Counted from the first letter of the stretch, positions 1-7,580 are shown. The stretch: 13,226 bases of DNA from Bacillota bacterium (GCA_003501365.1 DNPP01000109.1:1-13226), one strand, 5' to 3'. A program made the numbers and translations. The notes: generated by a model not told the origin, from the letters alone.

Positions 1-992
1 CGGATGATAAGTTCGGAAGAGAGAATTTTTTGGGCGGGGAAGATTTCCTGATCCTGGAGTAGCCCGATAATCATTGCGGCGGCAGCCTGCCCCATCTCAT
101 AAATAGGAATTCGGACGGTAGTCAAAGCCGGTTCAATTACTGAAGCTAAAGGGTCATCATTAAAGCCGATCACGGCGATATCGTCGGGAATCTGTAATTT
201 TTTCTCCTTGATGGCCTTATAGGCCCCGAACGCCATCAGATCGTCAACCGCGAAAATGGCTGTGGGGGGAAATTTCATATTTAATAATTCTAAAGTTAAC
301 CGATAACCGTCTTCCTGGGAAAAACCCCCTTTTTTAATGAGCGTAGGGTCGTTCTCGATTCCATATTCCCGGAAGGCAAAGCGGTAACCTTCATATCTGT
401 CCTGACAAAGTATATATTCATCCGGGCCGTTTAAGAGGGCAATTCTTTGATGGCCCAGATTAAATAAGTGACGAATCGCAGAATATGCGGCCTGGATATT
501 GTCATTGTTCACCGAATAGCTTTTGCCTACATCAGGAGCCCTGCCTACAACCACAAATGGATAGCCGTTTTTTGATAATTCCGGGATCAATTCATCATTA
601 ACCCGGGAGGCTAATAAGAGAATGCCATCAACCCGTTTTTCCGTTATCATCTGCAGACATTGTTTGGCTTCTTCGGAATAATCCTCGGCTGTGGCCAGCA
701 TTAAATTATAATGGTAACTTTGGGTAACGGCACTGATTCCCCGGATAATCTCTGAGAAAAAAGGATTGGAGAAGGCGCTGTCGGTTGAACGGGATAATAT
801 CAAACCCAACGTGTGACTGGATCGTTTAATCAAGCTACGGGCAATCATGTTAGGATGGTAATTGAGTTCCTGCATTATTTTGTTTACCCGTTCCTTGGTA
901 GCCGAACTGATCCGGCGGTTGTCAGCGATCACCCTGGAAACCGTGGAAGGAGAAACATTAGCTAATTTTGCCACATCTTTAATAGTTGCCAT
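1..992 (-). CDS. LacI-family transcriptional repressor (partial, C-terminus off left edge)
   Basis: A LacI/GalR-family regulator, probably the repressor of the adjacent divergent maltose phosphorylase genes. Read leftward from ATG at 992-990, it starts MATIKDVAKLANVSPSTVSR, a textbook LacI helix-turn-helix (residues about 3-24), followed by the NYHPNMIARSL hinge region. The periplasmic-binding-protein-like effector domain fills about residues 60-330, with recognisable pieces such as HTLGLI, FFSEIIRGI, DGILLLASR, AIFAVDDLMAFGA and IAVIGFNDD. About 330 codons are visible, ending ..SSELII; family members end soon after this point, so only a few residues should be missing. GAAAGGA (999-1005 complement) lies 6 nt upstream of the start. 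The 242-bp divergent spacer carries a palindromic operator. Effector is unknown; maltose or another alpha-glucoside is inferred from context only. Family assignment is very secure, target assignment good. Confidence 0.95.
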   Translation of the reverse strand, partial: MATIKDVAKLANVSPSTVSRVIADNRRISSATKERVNKIMQELNYHPNMIARSLIKRSSHTLGLILSRSTDSAFSNPFFSEIIRGISAVTQSYHYNLMLATAEDYSEEAKQCLQMITEKRVDGILLLASRVNDELIPELSKNGYPFVVVGRAPDVGKSYSVNNDNIQAAYSAIRHLFNLGHQRIALLNGPDEYILCQDRYEGYRFAFREYGIENDPTLIKKGGFSQEDGYRLTLELLNMKFPPTAIFAVDDLMAFGAYKAIKEKKLQIPDDIAVIGFNDDPLASVIEPALTTVRIPIYEMGQAAAAMIIGLLQDQEIFPAQKILSSELII

Positions 993-1010
993 TAGAAATC
1001 CTTTCATAAA

Positions 1011-1022
1011 TTAAACGATTGC
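1011..1022. promoter_or_regulatory. Possible second, degenerate LacI-family operator
   Basis: TTAAACGATTGC matches 9 of 12 positions of the perfect palindrome at 1138-1149, including the central ACG core. It lies just upstream of the repressor start codon, where it could serve autoregulation or DNA looping with the main site about 127 bp away. A 9/12 match in AT-rich DNA can occur by chance, so this is tentative. Confidence 0.3.
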
Positions 1023-1137
1023 ACAATCTAAAATGCATTCTTGACAATTACACAAATTCCTTCCAAGACTAGCTATATTTTGAAATTGATCAATACACTA
1101 GAAATAGCATATGAATATAATATAAATTAATCATTGC

Positions 1138-1149
1138 GCAAACGTTTGC
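1138..1149. promoter_or_regulatory. LacI-family operator (MalR/CcpA-like palindrome)
   Basis: GCAAACGTTTGC is a perfect 12-bp palindrome with the central CG step typical of LacI-family operators, and it resembles the sites bound by MalR-type maltose repressors and CcpA. It ends exactly one base before the -35 box of the phosphorylase promoter, so a bound repressor would contact or block RNA polymerase. The divergent LacI-family gene is the likely binder. A cre site bound by CcpA for catabolite control is the main alternative. Confidence 0.8.
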
Positions 1150-1179
1150 TTGACATTCAAGAATATCTCCATATATAAT
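1150..1179 (+). promoter_or_regulatory. Sigma-A-type promoter of the phosphorylase/pgmB unit
   Basis: Consensus -35 TTGACA (1150-1155) and consensus -10 TATAAT (1174-1179) are separated by 18 bp, giving a predicted start near 1186 and a leader of about 50 nt. Both hexamers are perfect, so the promoter should be strong when derepressed. The operator palindrome lies directly upstream of the -35 box. Confidence 0.8.
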
Positions 1180-1234
1180 ATTTATGACATTTGGCAATTA
1201 TATCTCTGATTTGGTTACGTAGTGGAGGAGACTC

Positions 1235-3556
1235 ATGCTCAATAAATTTAAGATCGATGAATGGAAGGTTATTGAAGAGGGATTTGATCCCAAAACCAAC
1301 CGGTTTTCGGAGAGCATCTTTAGTCTGGGAAATGAGCATATGGGTTTGCGAGGCTTTTTTGAAGAAGGATACTCCGGGGATAGTTTAAAAGGAACCTATG
1401 TCGCCGGAGTATATTATCCGGATAAAACCAGAGTTGGGTGGTGGAAGATCGGCTATCCCGAATTTTTCGCCAAAGTGCTCAATTCGACCAATTGGATCGG
1501 GATTGATATTGAAGTGGACGGCAAAAGGCTGGATTTGGCCAATGCCCGGATTAAGGATTTCCGGCGGGAATTGGATATGCGGGAGGGTACACTAACCCGC
1601 TCTTTTATTTGGAGTGAAGAGGATGGCAAGGAGACCGCTTTTGCCTTTACCCGTTTTTTAAGTATGGCTGAGAATCATATTGCTTGTATTAGTGTAAAAG
1701 TTCGCCCTTTGAATTTTGGTGGCAGGATAACCATGGCTCCTTATTTAGATGGCAATGTGGTTAATGAGGATGCCAATTATGGAGAAAACTTTTGGGAGGA
1801 AGTCACCCGCGCAGTCGATTTTGATCAGGCATTACTGGTGATGCGGACTAAGAAAAGCGGGTTTGTTGTAGCGACCGCCACTGCGGCTAAAATATCACTC
1901 AATAGCGAGGTGATTACACCCGCTACTGAATTGTCTGCCTGCGAAAAAAAGGTGGAGTTCCGGTTTGATGTAACAGTCGAACGCGGCGAGGAGGTTGAGC
2001 TCCAGAAATTCGTTTCCGTCTGCACCTCCAGAGATTTTACCGAGAGTAATTTAGACTCAGCCACCCGGGAGAGACTCAACCAAGCAGTGCAAAAGGGCTA
2101 TTATGAACTGTTTCATGAACATTACCGGGTCCTCGAGCAAAAATGGCAAGAGAGCGACATAGTAATAGAAGGAGATCCCCGGGCTCAGCAGGGAATCCGC
2201 TACAATATTTTTCAACTCAATCAGACGTATACCGGCAAGGACCCCAGATTGAATATTGGTCCGAAAGGTTTTACCGGTGAAAAATACGGCGGCAGCACCT
2301 ATTGGGATACGGAAGCTTTTTGCTTTCCGTTTTATTTATATACCAATGAAGAAGTGGCCCGTAACCTTTTATATTACCGCTATCTGCAGCTCGACAAGGC
2401 CAAGGAGAATGCCGGGAAATTAGGTTTAAAAGGGGCCCTTTACCCGATGGTCACGATGGATGGTCATGAATGCCATAATGAATGGGAGATCACCTTTGAG
2501 GAGATTCACCGCAATGCAGCCATCGCGTATGCAATTTACAACTTTGCCTATTACACCGGAAATAATAGTTACCTATATCAATACGGCATCGAAGTATTAA
2601 TTGAGATCAGCCGTTTTTGGGCTGATCGTGTAACTTATCAAGCCCGGAAAGATCAGTATATGATTTTGGGCGTGACAGGTCCCAATGAATATGAAAACAA
2701 TGTCAATAACAACTGGTATACCAATACCATGGCTGCCTGGACCCTGGAGTACACCCTGGGCACACTTAAGGGAATCGAACAATCGGATCCGGTACGGCTG
2801 GGGGAAATTACTGCACAGTCCGGACTATCCCATACGGAACAGCTGAAATGGCAGGAGATCGTCATCAAGATGTACCGCCCCTACGTGGCGGAACTTGGTA
2901 TCTTTGAACAGAATGACTTATATATGGATAAAGAACAGCTGTTGGTGAAAGATATCCCCCCGGAAGAATTGCCTCTTAATAAACATTGGTCGTGGGATCG
3001 CATCTTGCGTTCCTGTTTTATTAAGCAAGCCGATGTGATCCAGGGAATTTTTTTCTTGCCGGAACGCTTTGACATGGCATGTAGAAAGCGCAACTTCGAT
3101 TTCTATGAGCCCCGAACACTGCATGAGTCGTCCCTGTCCGCCAGTATTTATTCAATCGTTGCCAGTTGGATCGGGTATCATGATAAGGCCTATGAGTTAT
3201 ATTTGCGTACTGCCAGATTGGATCTGGATAATTATAATGACGATACGGATGATGGTGTGCATTTGACCAGCATGGCGGGAAGTTGGTCCTCGATTGTCCA
3301 GGGATTTGCCGGGGCTGCCGTCCGGAATAACCGGTTTCATTTAACCCCATATATTCCGGAAGAGTGGCAAGGGTACTCCTTTAAAATAACATTTCGGGGC
3401 CGGAAATTAAAGGTTTATGTCACAAAAGAAAAAGTCGAGATCCAACAATTATCCGGGGATCCATTGCCGATTGCGGTATTTGATCAGGAATACCTTTCGC
3501 GGGACGGGATGGAGATTGTGGTTGAACAGAAAATCAGTAGAGAGTGCAGGTGTTAA
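1235..3556 (+). CDS. GH65 alpha-glucosyl phosphorylase, probably maltose phosphorylase
   Basis: A glycoside hydrolase family 65 phosphorylase of 773 residues, close to the length of characterised maltose phosphorylases (about 750-770). The expected inverting reaction is maltose + phosphate to beta-D-glucose 1-phosphate + glucose, in the cytoplasm. The N-terminal beta-sandwich domain opens with the GH65 signature near residues 28-40 (FSLGNEHMGLRG). The (alpha/alpha)6 barrel carries GPKGFTGEKYGGSTYWDTE (342-360), the HNEWEITFEEIHRN segment (414-427) and GPNEYENN, whose Glu485 aligns with the general acid. KQADVI (597-602) and HESSLS (630-635) match the phosphate-binding region. These motifs look maltose-type rather than kojibiose- or trehalose-type (GPDE..), though nigerose phosphorylases are close relatives. 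GGAGGAG (1224-1230) fixes the ATG start. pgmB follows after 3 bp, consistent with a beta-glucose 1-phosphate product. No signal peptide. Confidence 0.93.
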   Translation: MLNKFKIDEWKVIEEGFDPKTNRFSESIFSLGNEHMGLRGFFEEGYSGDSLKGTYVAGVYYPDKTRVGWWKIGYPEFFAKVLNSTNWIGIDIEVDGKRLDLANARIKDFRRELDMREGTLTRSFIWSEEDGKETAFAFTRFLSMAENHIACISVKVRPLNFGGRITMAPYLDGNVVNEDANYGENFWEEVTRAVDFDQALLVMRTKKSGFVVATATAAKISLNSEVITPATELSACEKKVEFRFDVTVERGEEVELQKFVSVCTSRDFTESNLDSATRERLNQAVQKGYYELFHEHYRVLEQKWQESDIVIEGDPRAQQGIRYNIFQLNQTYTGKDPRLNIGPKGFTGEKYGGSTYWDTEAFCFPFYLYTNEEVARNLLYYRYLQLDKAKENAGKLGLKGALYPMVTMDGHECHNEWEITFEEIHRNAAIAYAIYNFAYYTGNNSYLYQYGIEVLIEISRFWADRVTYQARKDQYMILGVTGPNEYENNVNNNWYTNTMAAWTLEYTLGTLKGIEQSDPVRLGEITAQSGLSHTEQLKWQEIVIKMYRPYVAELGIFEQNDLYMDKEQLLVKDIPPEELPLNKHWSWDRILRSCFIKQADVIQGIFFLPERFDMACRKRNFDFYEPRTLHESSLSASIYSIVASWIGYHDKAYELYLRTARLDLDNYNDDTDDGVHLTSMAGSWSSIVQGFAGAAVRNNRFHLTPYIPEEWQGYSFKITFRGRKLKVYVTKEKVEIQQLSGDPLPIAVFDQEYLSRDGMEIVVEQKISRECRC

Positions 3557-3559
3557 TCC

Positions 3560-4219
3560 GTGAAAAGCGCGTTAAAGGCGGTAATTTTTGATCTGGATGG
3601 TGTGCTCACGGATACCGCCGGATATCATTATTTAGCTTGGCGTAAAGTCGCCGATGAACTCGGTATTTATTTTGACGAGCGGATTAATGAGCGTTTAAAA
3701 GGGGTTGAGCGGATGCGCTCTTTGGAAATCGTTTTTGAACGTGCGGATCGTGGGTTTACAGATCAAGAGAAGCGTCTGTGGGCTGATAAGAAAAATGAGT
3801 ATTATAAGGAACTGATTGAGACCATGACTCCAAGTAAGGTTGCACCCGGGGCTCGAGAATTGTTGATCACTTTAAAGGAAAAAGGCATTAAAACAGGGTT
3901 GGCGTCGGTGAGTAAAAATGCCCAAACGGTGATCGAAAAGTTGCAGATCAAAGAGTTTTTTGACTATATGGCCGATGCTACCATAATTAAGCAGGGCAAA
4001 CCGGATCCGGAAATCTTCCTGACCGTGGCGGATAATTTACAGGTTGCAGCCGAGTGTTGCATTGGGGTAGAAGATGCCGCTGCTGGGATTAAGGCAATCA
4101 AAACTGCCGGGATGTTTGCAGTGGGCATAGGGGACCCCCAGGTGCTGAGCGAAGCTGATGAAGTCATTGCAAGCATAGTAGGCTTTGATCTCCAGAAATA
4201 TATTGAAATGGTTTTTTAA
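3560..4219 (+). CDS. pgmB: Beta-phosphoglucomutase (HAD superfamily)
   Basis: Converts beta-D-glucose 1-phosphate to glucose 6-phosphate, feeding the phosphorylase product into glycolysis. At 219 residues it matches the usual length (about 220). HAD motif I is FDLDGVLTD with nucleophile Asp11 and acid/base Asp13. The cap domain has the TAGYHYLAW segment (His23) and LKGVERMRSL (Arg51), the positions that bind substrate in the Lactococcus enzyme. Motif II is LASVSKN (Ser116), motif III Lys147 in QGKPDPE, and motif IV GVEDAAAG with Glu171 and Asp172 for magnesium. All catalytic residues are present. The start is GTG, 3 bp after the phosphorylase stop; the ribosome site is weak (GCAGG), suggesting translational coupling. 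The adjacent GH65 gene makes beta-specificity, rather than another HAD phosphatase activity, very likely. Confidence 0.94.
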   Translation: MKSALKAVIFDLDGVLTDTAGYHYLAWRKVADELGIYFDERINERLKGVERMRSLEIVFERADRGFTDQEKRLWADKKNEYYKELIETMTPSKVAPGARELLITLKEKGIKTGLASVSKNAQTVIEKLQIKEFFDYMADATIIKQGKPDPEIFLTVADNLQVAAECCIGVEDAAAGIKAIKTAGMFAVGIGDPQVLSEADEVIASIVGFDLQKYIEMVF

Positions 4220-4343
4220 AACCAAACCAACAAGATAATTATCGCTAGCTTATTCCATTTTTATCAGATAAAGATAGCTAGAGTTTTTGCAGAAAAGATA
4301 GCAATAAACCTTTGATGATTTCCCTCTATTATACCGAAGAAAT

Positions 4344-4381
4344 AAAAAATCCGTCTCAATATTTGTGGAGACGGATTTTTT
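4344..4381. terminator. Rho-independent terminator after pgmB (possibly bidirectional)
   Basis: A perfect 14-bp stem, AAAAAATCCGTCTC (4344-4357) with GAGACGGATTTTTT (4368-4381), encloses a 10-nt loop. The GC-rich core ATCCGTCTC followed by six T is a classical intrinsic terminator on the plus strand; the A-run on the left arm would give U-tailing on the other strand too. It lies 124 bp after pgmB. Between them, a weaker CTAGCT/AGCTAG pair (around 4244-4280, followed by TTTTT) may act as a first, leaky terminator. Confidence 0.9.
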
Positions 4382-4506
4382 ATGGAGTGACAAATTAACC
4401 ATTATCAGGAATTTTATGTAAAAATATTACAAATATTTACTATCGAAGTATTGTTTGTGTCATTTTTCTAGAAATTATGCAAAATATCTTCCAAAAACCT
4501 CACAAA

Positions 4507-4535
4507 TTGATATAATAATCTCAACCCTTTATATT
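4507..4535 (+). promoter_or_regulatory. Probable promoter of the chemotaxis-receptor gene
   Basis: TTGATA (4507-4512) and TATATT (4530-4535) are 17 bp apart, a good sigma-A match, predicting a leader of about 120 nt before the ATG at 4666. The region is very AT-rich, so other -10-like hexamers (TATAAT at 4511-4516 and 4535-4540) compete. I saw no flagellar sigma-D-type pattern. Confidence 0.45.
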
Positions 4536-4665
4536 ATAATAGACGGACTTTTATTCAAACACCATATCTTTTTTATTTTCAACTTAATCAATAGTTTTAT
4601 TATACATTATCAAGTAGCTTACAAGATTTTTGTCCAGGGTTAAAAGATTGAATCAGGAGGCAGAA

Positions 4666-6789
4666 ATGATGAAGAAATTATTACAGCCTGGAATTATGAT
4701 CATGAACCGGTTTACTTTTTCCGCGAAATTTATTTTTATCAGTCTTTTTATTATTATTCCATTAACAGTAACGTTGGGTCTGTTCTTCTCCACCAATGGG
4801 CATCAGATCAATTTTAATCAAAAGGAACGCTATGGAGTTGCCTATAATTTGCCCTTAAAAAACTTAATCCATGATATCCAAGAGGAAAGAGAAATAGCTG
4901 GGCACTATTTCCAAGGAAATGGGATGGAGAAATCCAGACTGGAGAAGATTGAGAAAATGATAGAACGTGACTTCGCCGTTTTGCAAAAAGCGGACCGAAA
5001 ATATCATCGTACATTGGCAGTTGGTGAACGATTGGGGGTTGTGATCAAGAAATGGCATGAAATCAAGAAGGAATGGAACGATCCCGCTGTGAACGGGATA
5101 AAAATATATCAAAGCTATAGTAAACTTTTAAATGATGATTTGTTGCCATTCCATACCTATATATCGGATCATTCTAACTTAACCCTTGATCCCGATTTGG
5201 ACAGCTATTACGCCATGGATATTACCATGTTCAAGCAAATGCCATTGGCTGAACAGCTGAATCATTTACGGAACTTAGGGGAACGGCTTGCGGTAAAGGA
5301 AAATTTGACGGCAGGTGAAAGACATGATTTACTGGAAGCGTCGGTTCGGGCAAAAACTTTAACTGATGCAGTTAAATCTGACTTGGATATCGCTTTTGCC
5401 AACAATCCTAGTGGTTCTTTGAATTTCATCCGGTCTACGGCCCAAAAGACTATCCAGGCAATTTATTCCTTTTTAGAAATGGTGAATAACGAAGCAATCA
5501 ATTCCAATACCGGGTTTGATGGAACGGAAGAATTTGCTCAAAAAGCCCGGCGTGCCATAGAAATGAACGCCACGCTTTATGACAGAGTATCCAAGGGATT
5601 GGATGCTCTAATCAAAATACGCGTGGACAATTATACCCACAATATGCAGATTGTAAGTATTATCGTGTTAATCGGTCTCCCGTTAATATTCTATTTTTAT
5701 GTAACATTCTCCCTGTCCACCATCAATTCATTGAATGAGCTTAAACAGGCCACAGTTAGGGTTGCCGGCGGTGATTTATCGGTACGAATTAAGCTGGATA
5801 CAGCTGATGAAATCCATGAAGTAGTCGAGTCGTTTAATACTATGATGGAATCCTTTGGAAACATTATTAAGACCAATAAAAAATTAGCAGCTGAAGTGGC
5901 CCAATCTTCGGCGGAATTGACCCAGAATGTTGCCCAATCCAGTGCTGCTACTCAGGAGATTACCGCCATTATGGAAGATATGGCGGAAGGTGCTGAAGAA
6001 CAAGTAAACTCCGCTGAAAAAAGTGTGTCTATGGTCGATCAAATTGTCTCCAATCTTGATATGGCCACCGACAGGACCAGAGTTGTGAAGGAAGTATCGA
6101 TTAATGCCGCGCAATATTCGGTATTAGGAAACGAACTGATTACCAAGATGATCGAGCGCATGAACATTATTAACCAAGCGGTAAATAATTTATCAGTCAT
6201 TATTGAGCATTTGAAAAGCCAGTCCGCTTTAATCGAGAAAACATTTGAAGCAATTACTTCGATTGCTGAACAAATCAATCTATTATCGCTGAATGCTTCC
6301 ATTGAAGCAGCTCGGGCCGGGGAATTCGGCAGGGGTTTTGGAGTGGTGGCTGAAGAAGTAGGGAAATTAGCGGAATTATCGAATGTTTCGGTGCAAGAAA
6401 TTAAGGGCATCAATCAGAAGATTAAAGATAATATTATCAGCGCTGCCCAGGCAATGGAGATCGGAGCCAAAGAAGTTGAGTTGGGTATGAACGCCGCTGA
6501 TGAAACCGGAAGGGTGTTTAAAAACATTTTTGAAGCGGTAAATGCTGTTGATATTGAATTGAAAGATGTATCCGCAATGTATGAGAAAATTTCCATGGAT
6601 ACGAATCGAATTACTCAGCTATTTAATGATATGGCTGGGATTGCAAAGGTGTCAATGGATAATTCTCAAAGTATCGCAACATCATCGGAAGAACAAATGG
6701 CTACAGTGGAAAACATTCTGGCGCTTTCCGAAATGTTGAGCAAGATGGCGGACGATTTAAACAACAAAACCAATGAATTCGTTGTTTGA
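4666..6789 (+). CDS. Methyl-accepting chemotaxis protein with helical extracytoplasmic sensor region
   Basis: A transmembrane chemoreceptor of 707 residues. Residues about 22-42 form the first membrane helix, about 43-327 an extracytoplasmic, mostly helical sensor region, about 328-350 the second helix, 351-402 a HAMP domain (..VAGGDLSVRI..DEIHEVVESFN), and the rest the cytoplasmic coiled coil. The conserved hairpin tip, which contacts CheA and CheW, is near 536-570 (INLLSLNASIEAARAGE, then GRGFGVVAEEV). The sensor region contains LDPDLDSYY (175-182), a motif I associate with a class of helical-bundle MCP and kinase sensors of unknown ligand. No C-terminal CheR-tethering pentapeptide is present, which is common outside enterobacteria. 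AGGAGG (4655-4660) supports ATG 4666 (5-nt gap) or ATG 4669 (8 nt); an upstream in-frame TTG at 4630 has no ribosome site. The gene stands alone; no che genes are nearby. Ligand unknown. Confidence 0.93.
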   Translation: MMKKLLQPGIMIMNRFTFSAKFIFISLFIIIPLTVTLGLFFSTNGHQINFNQKERYGVAYNLPLKNLIHDIQEEREIAGHYFQGNGMEKSRLEKIEKMIERDFAVLQKADRKYHRTLAVGERLGVVIKKWHEIKKEWNDPAVNGIKIYQSYSKLLNDDLLPFHTYISDHSNLTLDPDLDSYYAMDITMFKQMPLAEQLNHLRNLGERLAVKENLTAGERHDLLEASVRAKTLTDAVKSDLDIAFANNPSGSLNFIRSTAQKTIQAIYSFLEMVNNEAINSNTGFDGTEEFAQKARRAIEMNATLYDRVSKGLDALIKIRVDNYTHNMQIVSIIVLIGLPLIFYFYVTFSLSTINSLNELKQATVRVAGGDLSVRIKLDTADEIHEVVESFNTMMESFGNIIKTNKKLAAEVAQSSAELTQNVAQSSAATQEITAIMEDMAEGAEEQVNSAEKSVSMVDQIVSNLDMATDRTRVVKEVSINAAQYSVLGNELITKMIERMNIINQAVNNLSVIIEHLKSQSALIEKTFEAITSIAEQINLLSLNASIEAARAGEFGRGFGVVAEEVGKLAELSNVSVQEIKGINQKIKDNIISAAQAMEIGAKEVELGMNAADETGRVFKNIFEAVNAVDIELKDVSAMYEKISMDTNRITQLFNDMAGIAKVSMDNSQSIATSSEEQMATVENILALSEMLSKMADDLNNKTNEFVV

Positions 6790-6798
6790 GTGAGGTAT

Positions 6799-6819
6799 CC
6801 GTCTTACGGTAATTTTTTT
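6799..6819 (+). terminator. Weak possible terminator after the chemoreceptor
   Basis: CCGT (6799-6802) pairs with ACGG (6806-6809) over a 3-nt loop, followed after TAA by seven T (6813-6819). The position right after the stop codon fits, but a 4-bp stem is short for efficient termination. Confidence 0.35.
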
Positions 6820-6978
6820 GGTTTTTGAGACTTTGCGTTTTTCAAGATATACGAAAAAGTAACAAGACAAACTGGGCTAATAACAAGTATGAAATATTTT
6901 ATCAACGCAAATCTCCTCCTCGAAAATTAATTGACACACATTCTATTGCCAAGATCTTCCTAATGGTATTAACGAAGA

Positions 6979-6990
6979 AACTGGCCAGTT
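6979..6990. repeat. 12-bp perfect palindrome
   Basis: AACTGGCCAGTT reads identically on both strands. It could be a dimer-binding operator, but no promoter is recognisable next to it and no second copy was seen in the window. Confidence 0.35.
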
Positions 6991-7013
6991 GGTAGGCGAC
7001 GGTCCGTTTTAAC

Positions 7014-7070
7014 TTGAATCCGGCAAGTAACCCCAAAAACCTTAGTCGCATTTAAACTTGCCGGATTCAA
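7014..7070. repeat. Inverted repeat, 15-bp perfect arms
   Basis: TTGAATCCGGCAAGT (7014-7028) is the exact reverse complement of ACTTGCCGGATTCAA (7056-7070), with a 27-nt loop. No T-run follows, so it does not look like a terminator. The inner 11-mer ACTTGCCGGAT recurs at 7126-7136 in the neighbouring hairpin, tying the two structures together as one composite repeat. Extragenic palindrome (REP-like), miniature mobile element or structured RNA are all possible. Confidence 0.8.
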
Positions 7071-7080
7071 ACAATGAACC

Positions 7081-7138
7081 CGATCCGGACAATTTTTCTG
7101 CGCCATTGCAGAAAAATTGTCACTTACTTGCCGGATCG
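7081..7138. repeat. Nested inverted repeat with 14-bp perfect inner stem
   Basis: An outer pair CGATCCGG (7081-7088) with CCGGATCG (7131-7138) encloses an inner pair GACAATTTTTCTGC (7088-7101) with GCAGAAAAATTGTC (7108-7121) over a 6-nt GCCATT loop; the two left arms share base 7088, and a 9-nt bulge (7122-7130) sits on the right side. This is a very stable hairpin in RNA or single-stranded DNA. It is not followed by a T-run, and it shares the ACTTGCCGGAT 11-mer with the repeat at 7014-7070. Confidence 0.8.
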
Positions 7139-7340
7139 AGGTTTAATCTACCGCAATTGCCCTCGTAAATTTTGCCGTTTCGTCCGTTCCAATTGCCCTG
7201 TACGCGTCAAACTTTACCTACCTATGCTATTTCATTCCATTTAGGTTCGTTTTAGGTTGCCTATTGTAAAATATAACAATGGGACAAAAAATTTATTAAA
7301 TTTATCTGTTAACTGTTAATAGATATAGGGGGTGGAGCGA

Positions 7341-7469
7341 TTGAATGTAAATGATTTATCCCTGCAAATTATTTTATAAAATGTCGATTATGCCATTTCA
7401 AGTGCCAATCATGCAATTACGTGTCATTTATCTAATTCATCTTTCAAAAAAGTTCAAATTAATGTATAA
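7341..7469 (+). pseudogene. Possible decayed or interrupted short reading frame
   Basis: A good Shine-Dalgarno-like GGGGGTG (7328-7334) lies 6 nt before TTG at 7341. The frame reads MNVNDLSLQIIL, then an in-frame TAA (7377-7379), then 29 sense codons (NVDYAISSANHAITCH..) to a second TAA. It could be a 12-residue leader peptide, the remains of a small gene with a nonsense mutation, or chance. An overlapping frame gives a 42-codon ORF from ATG 7351 to 7479 but with no properly spaced ribosome site. No homology is recognised. Confidence 0.2.
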
Positions 7470-7470
7470 T
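7442..7470 (+). promoter_or_regulatory. Likely promoter of the glycan cluster
   Basis: TTTCAA (7442-7447) and a perfect -10 TATAAT (7465-7470) are 17 bp apart, predicting a start near 7477 and a leader of about 100 nt before ATG 7581. The leader holds an imperfect GAAGC..GCTTC hairpin (around 7492-7514). I compared the leader by eye with c-di-GMP and other common riboswitch consensus patterns and found no match. Confidence 0.5.
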
Positions 7471-7580
7471 ATGGGATAAAATGATTACCGAGAAGCGGCC
7501 TGTTACCGTGCTTCCTGCCGTTCGTAAAATTTAGTTTTTAATAGATTTTGTATTTATAGTATAGAAAGGAATTGCTCACG

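Larger units (their letters stand above)
6820..7580. other. Long intergenic region with structured repeats, no convincing gene
   Basis: About 760 bp between the chemoreceptor and the glycan cluster. No strand or frame gives a protein I recognise. It holds a 12-bp palindrome (6979-6990), two large inverted repeats (7014-7070, 7081-7138), a 10-mer direct repeat CAATTGCCCT (7154-7163 and 7190-7199), a 9-bp stem near 7301-7325 just before a Shine-Dalgarno-like GGGGGTGG, a possibly decayed short frame (7341-7469), and a promoter-like pair (7442-7470). The mix suggests leftovers of a mobile or repeat element next to regulatory DNA of the following gene. Confidence 0.6.

Noticed and set aside
3021..3350. 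109-codon open frame on the minus strand
   Set aside because: It lies entirely inside the phosphorylase gene, has low-complexity composition and no ribosome site; it is an antisense shadow of a conserved coding region.
4630..4665. Upstream TTG start for the chemoreceptor
   Set aside because: No ribosome site precedes it, whereas AGGAGG lies immediately before the ATG pair at 4666/4669; the extension would also encode that ribosome site.
6039..6413. 124-codon open frame on the minus strand
   Set aside because: It is opposite the highly conserved signalling hairpin of the chemoreceptor, with serine/alanine-rich composition expected from antisense reading of a coiled coil.
6930..7010. Short protein-like stretch (CQDLPNGINEETGQLVGDGPF) on the plus strand
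   Set aside because: It looks protein-like but is closed by a stop just upstream (TGA at 6932) and by TAA at its end, with no start or ribosome site. It may be a gene remnant, but I recognise no family.
7477..7580. Possible c-di-GMP riboswitch in the leader of the glycan cluster
   Set aside because: Context made this attractive, but neither the GEMM-I nor the GEMM-II conserved core is visible; only a weak GAAGC/GCTTC hairpin is present.
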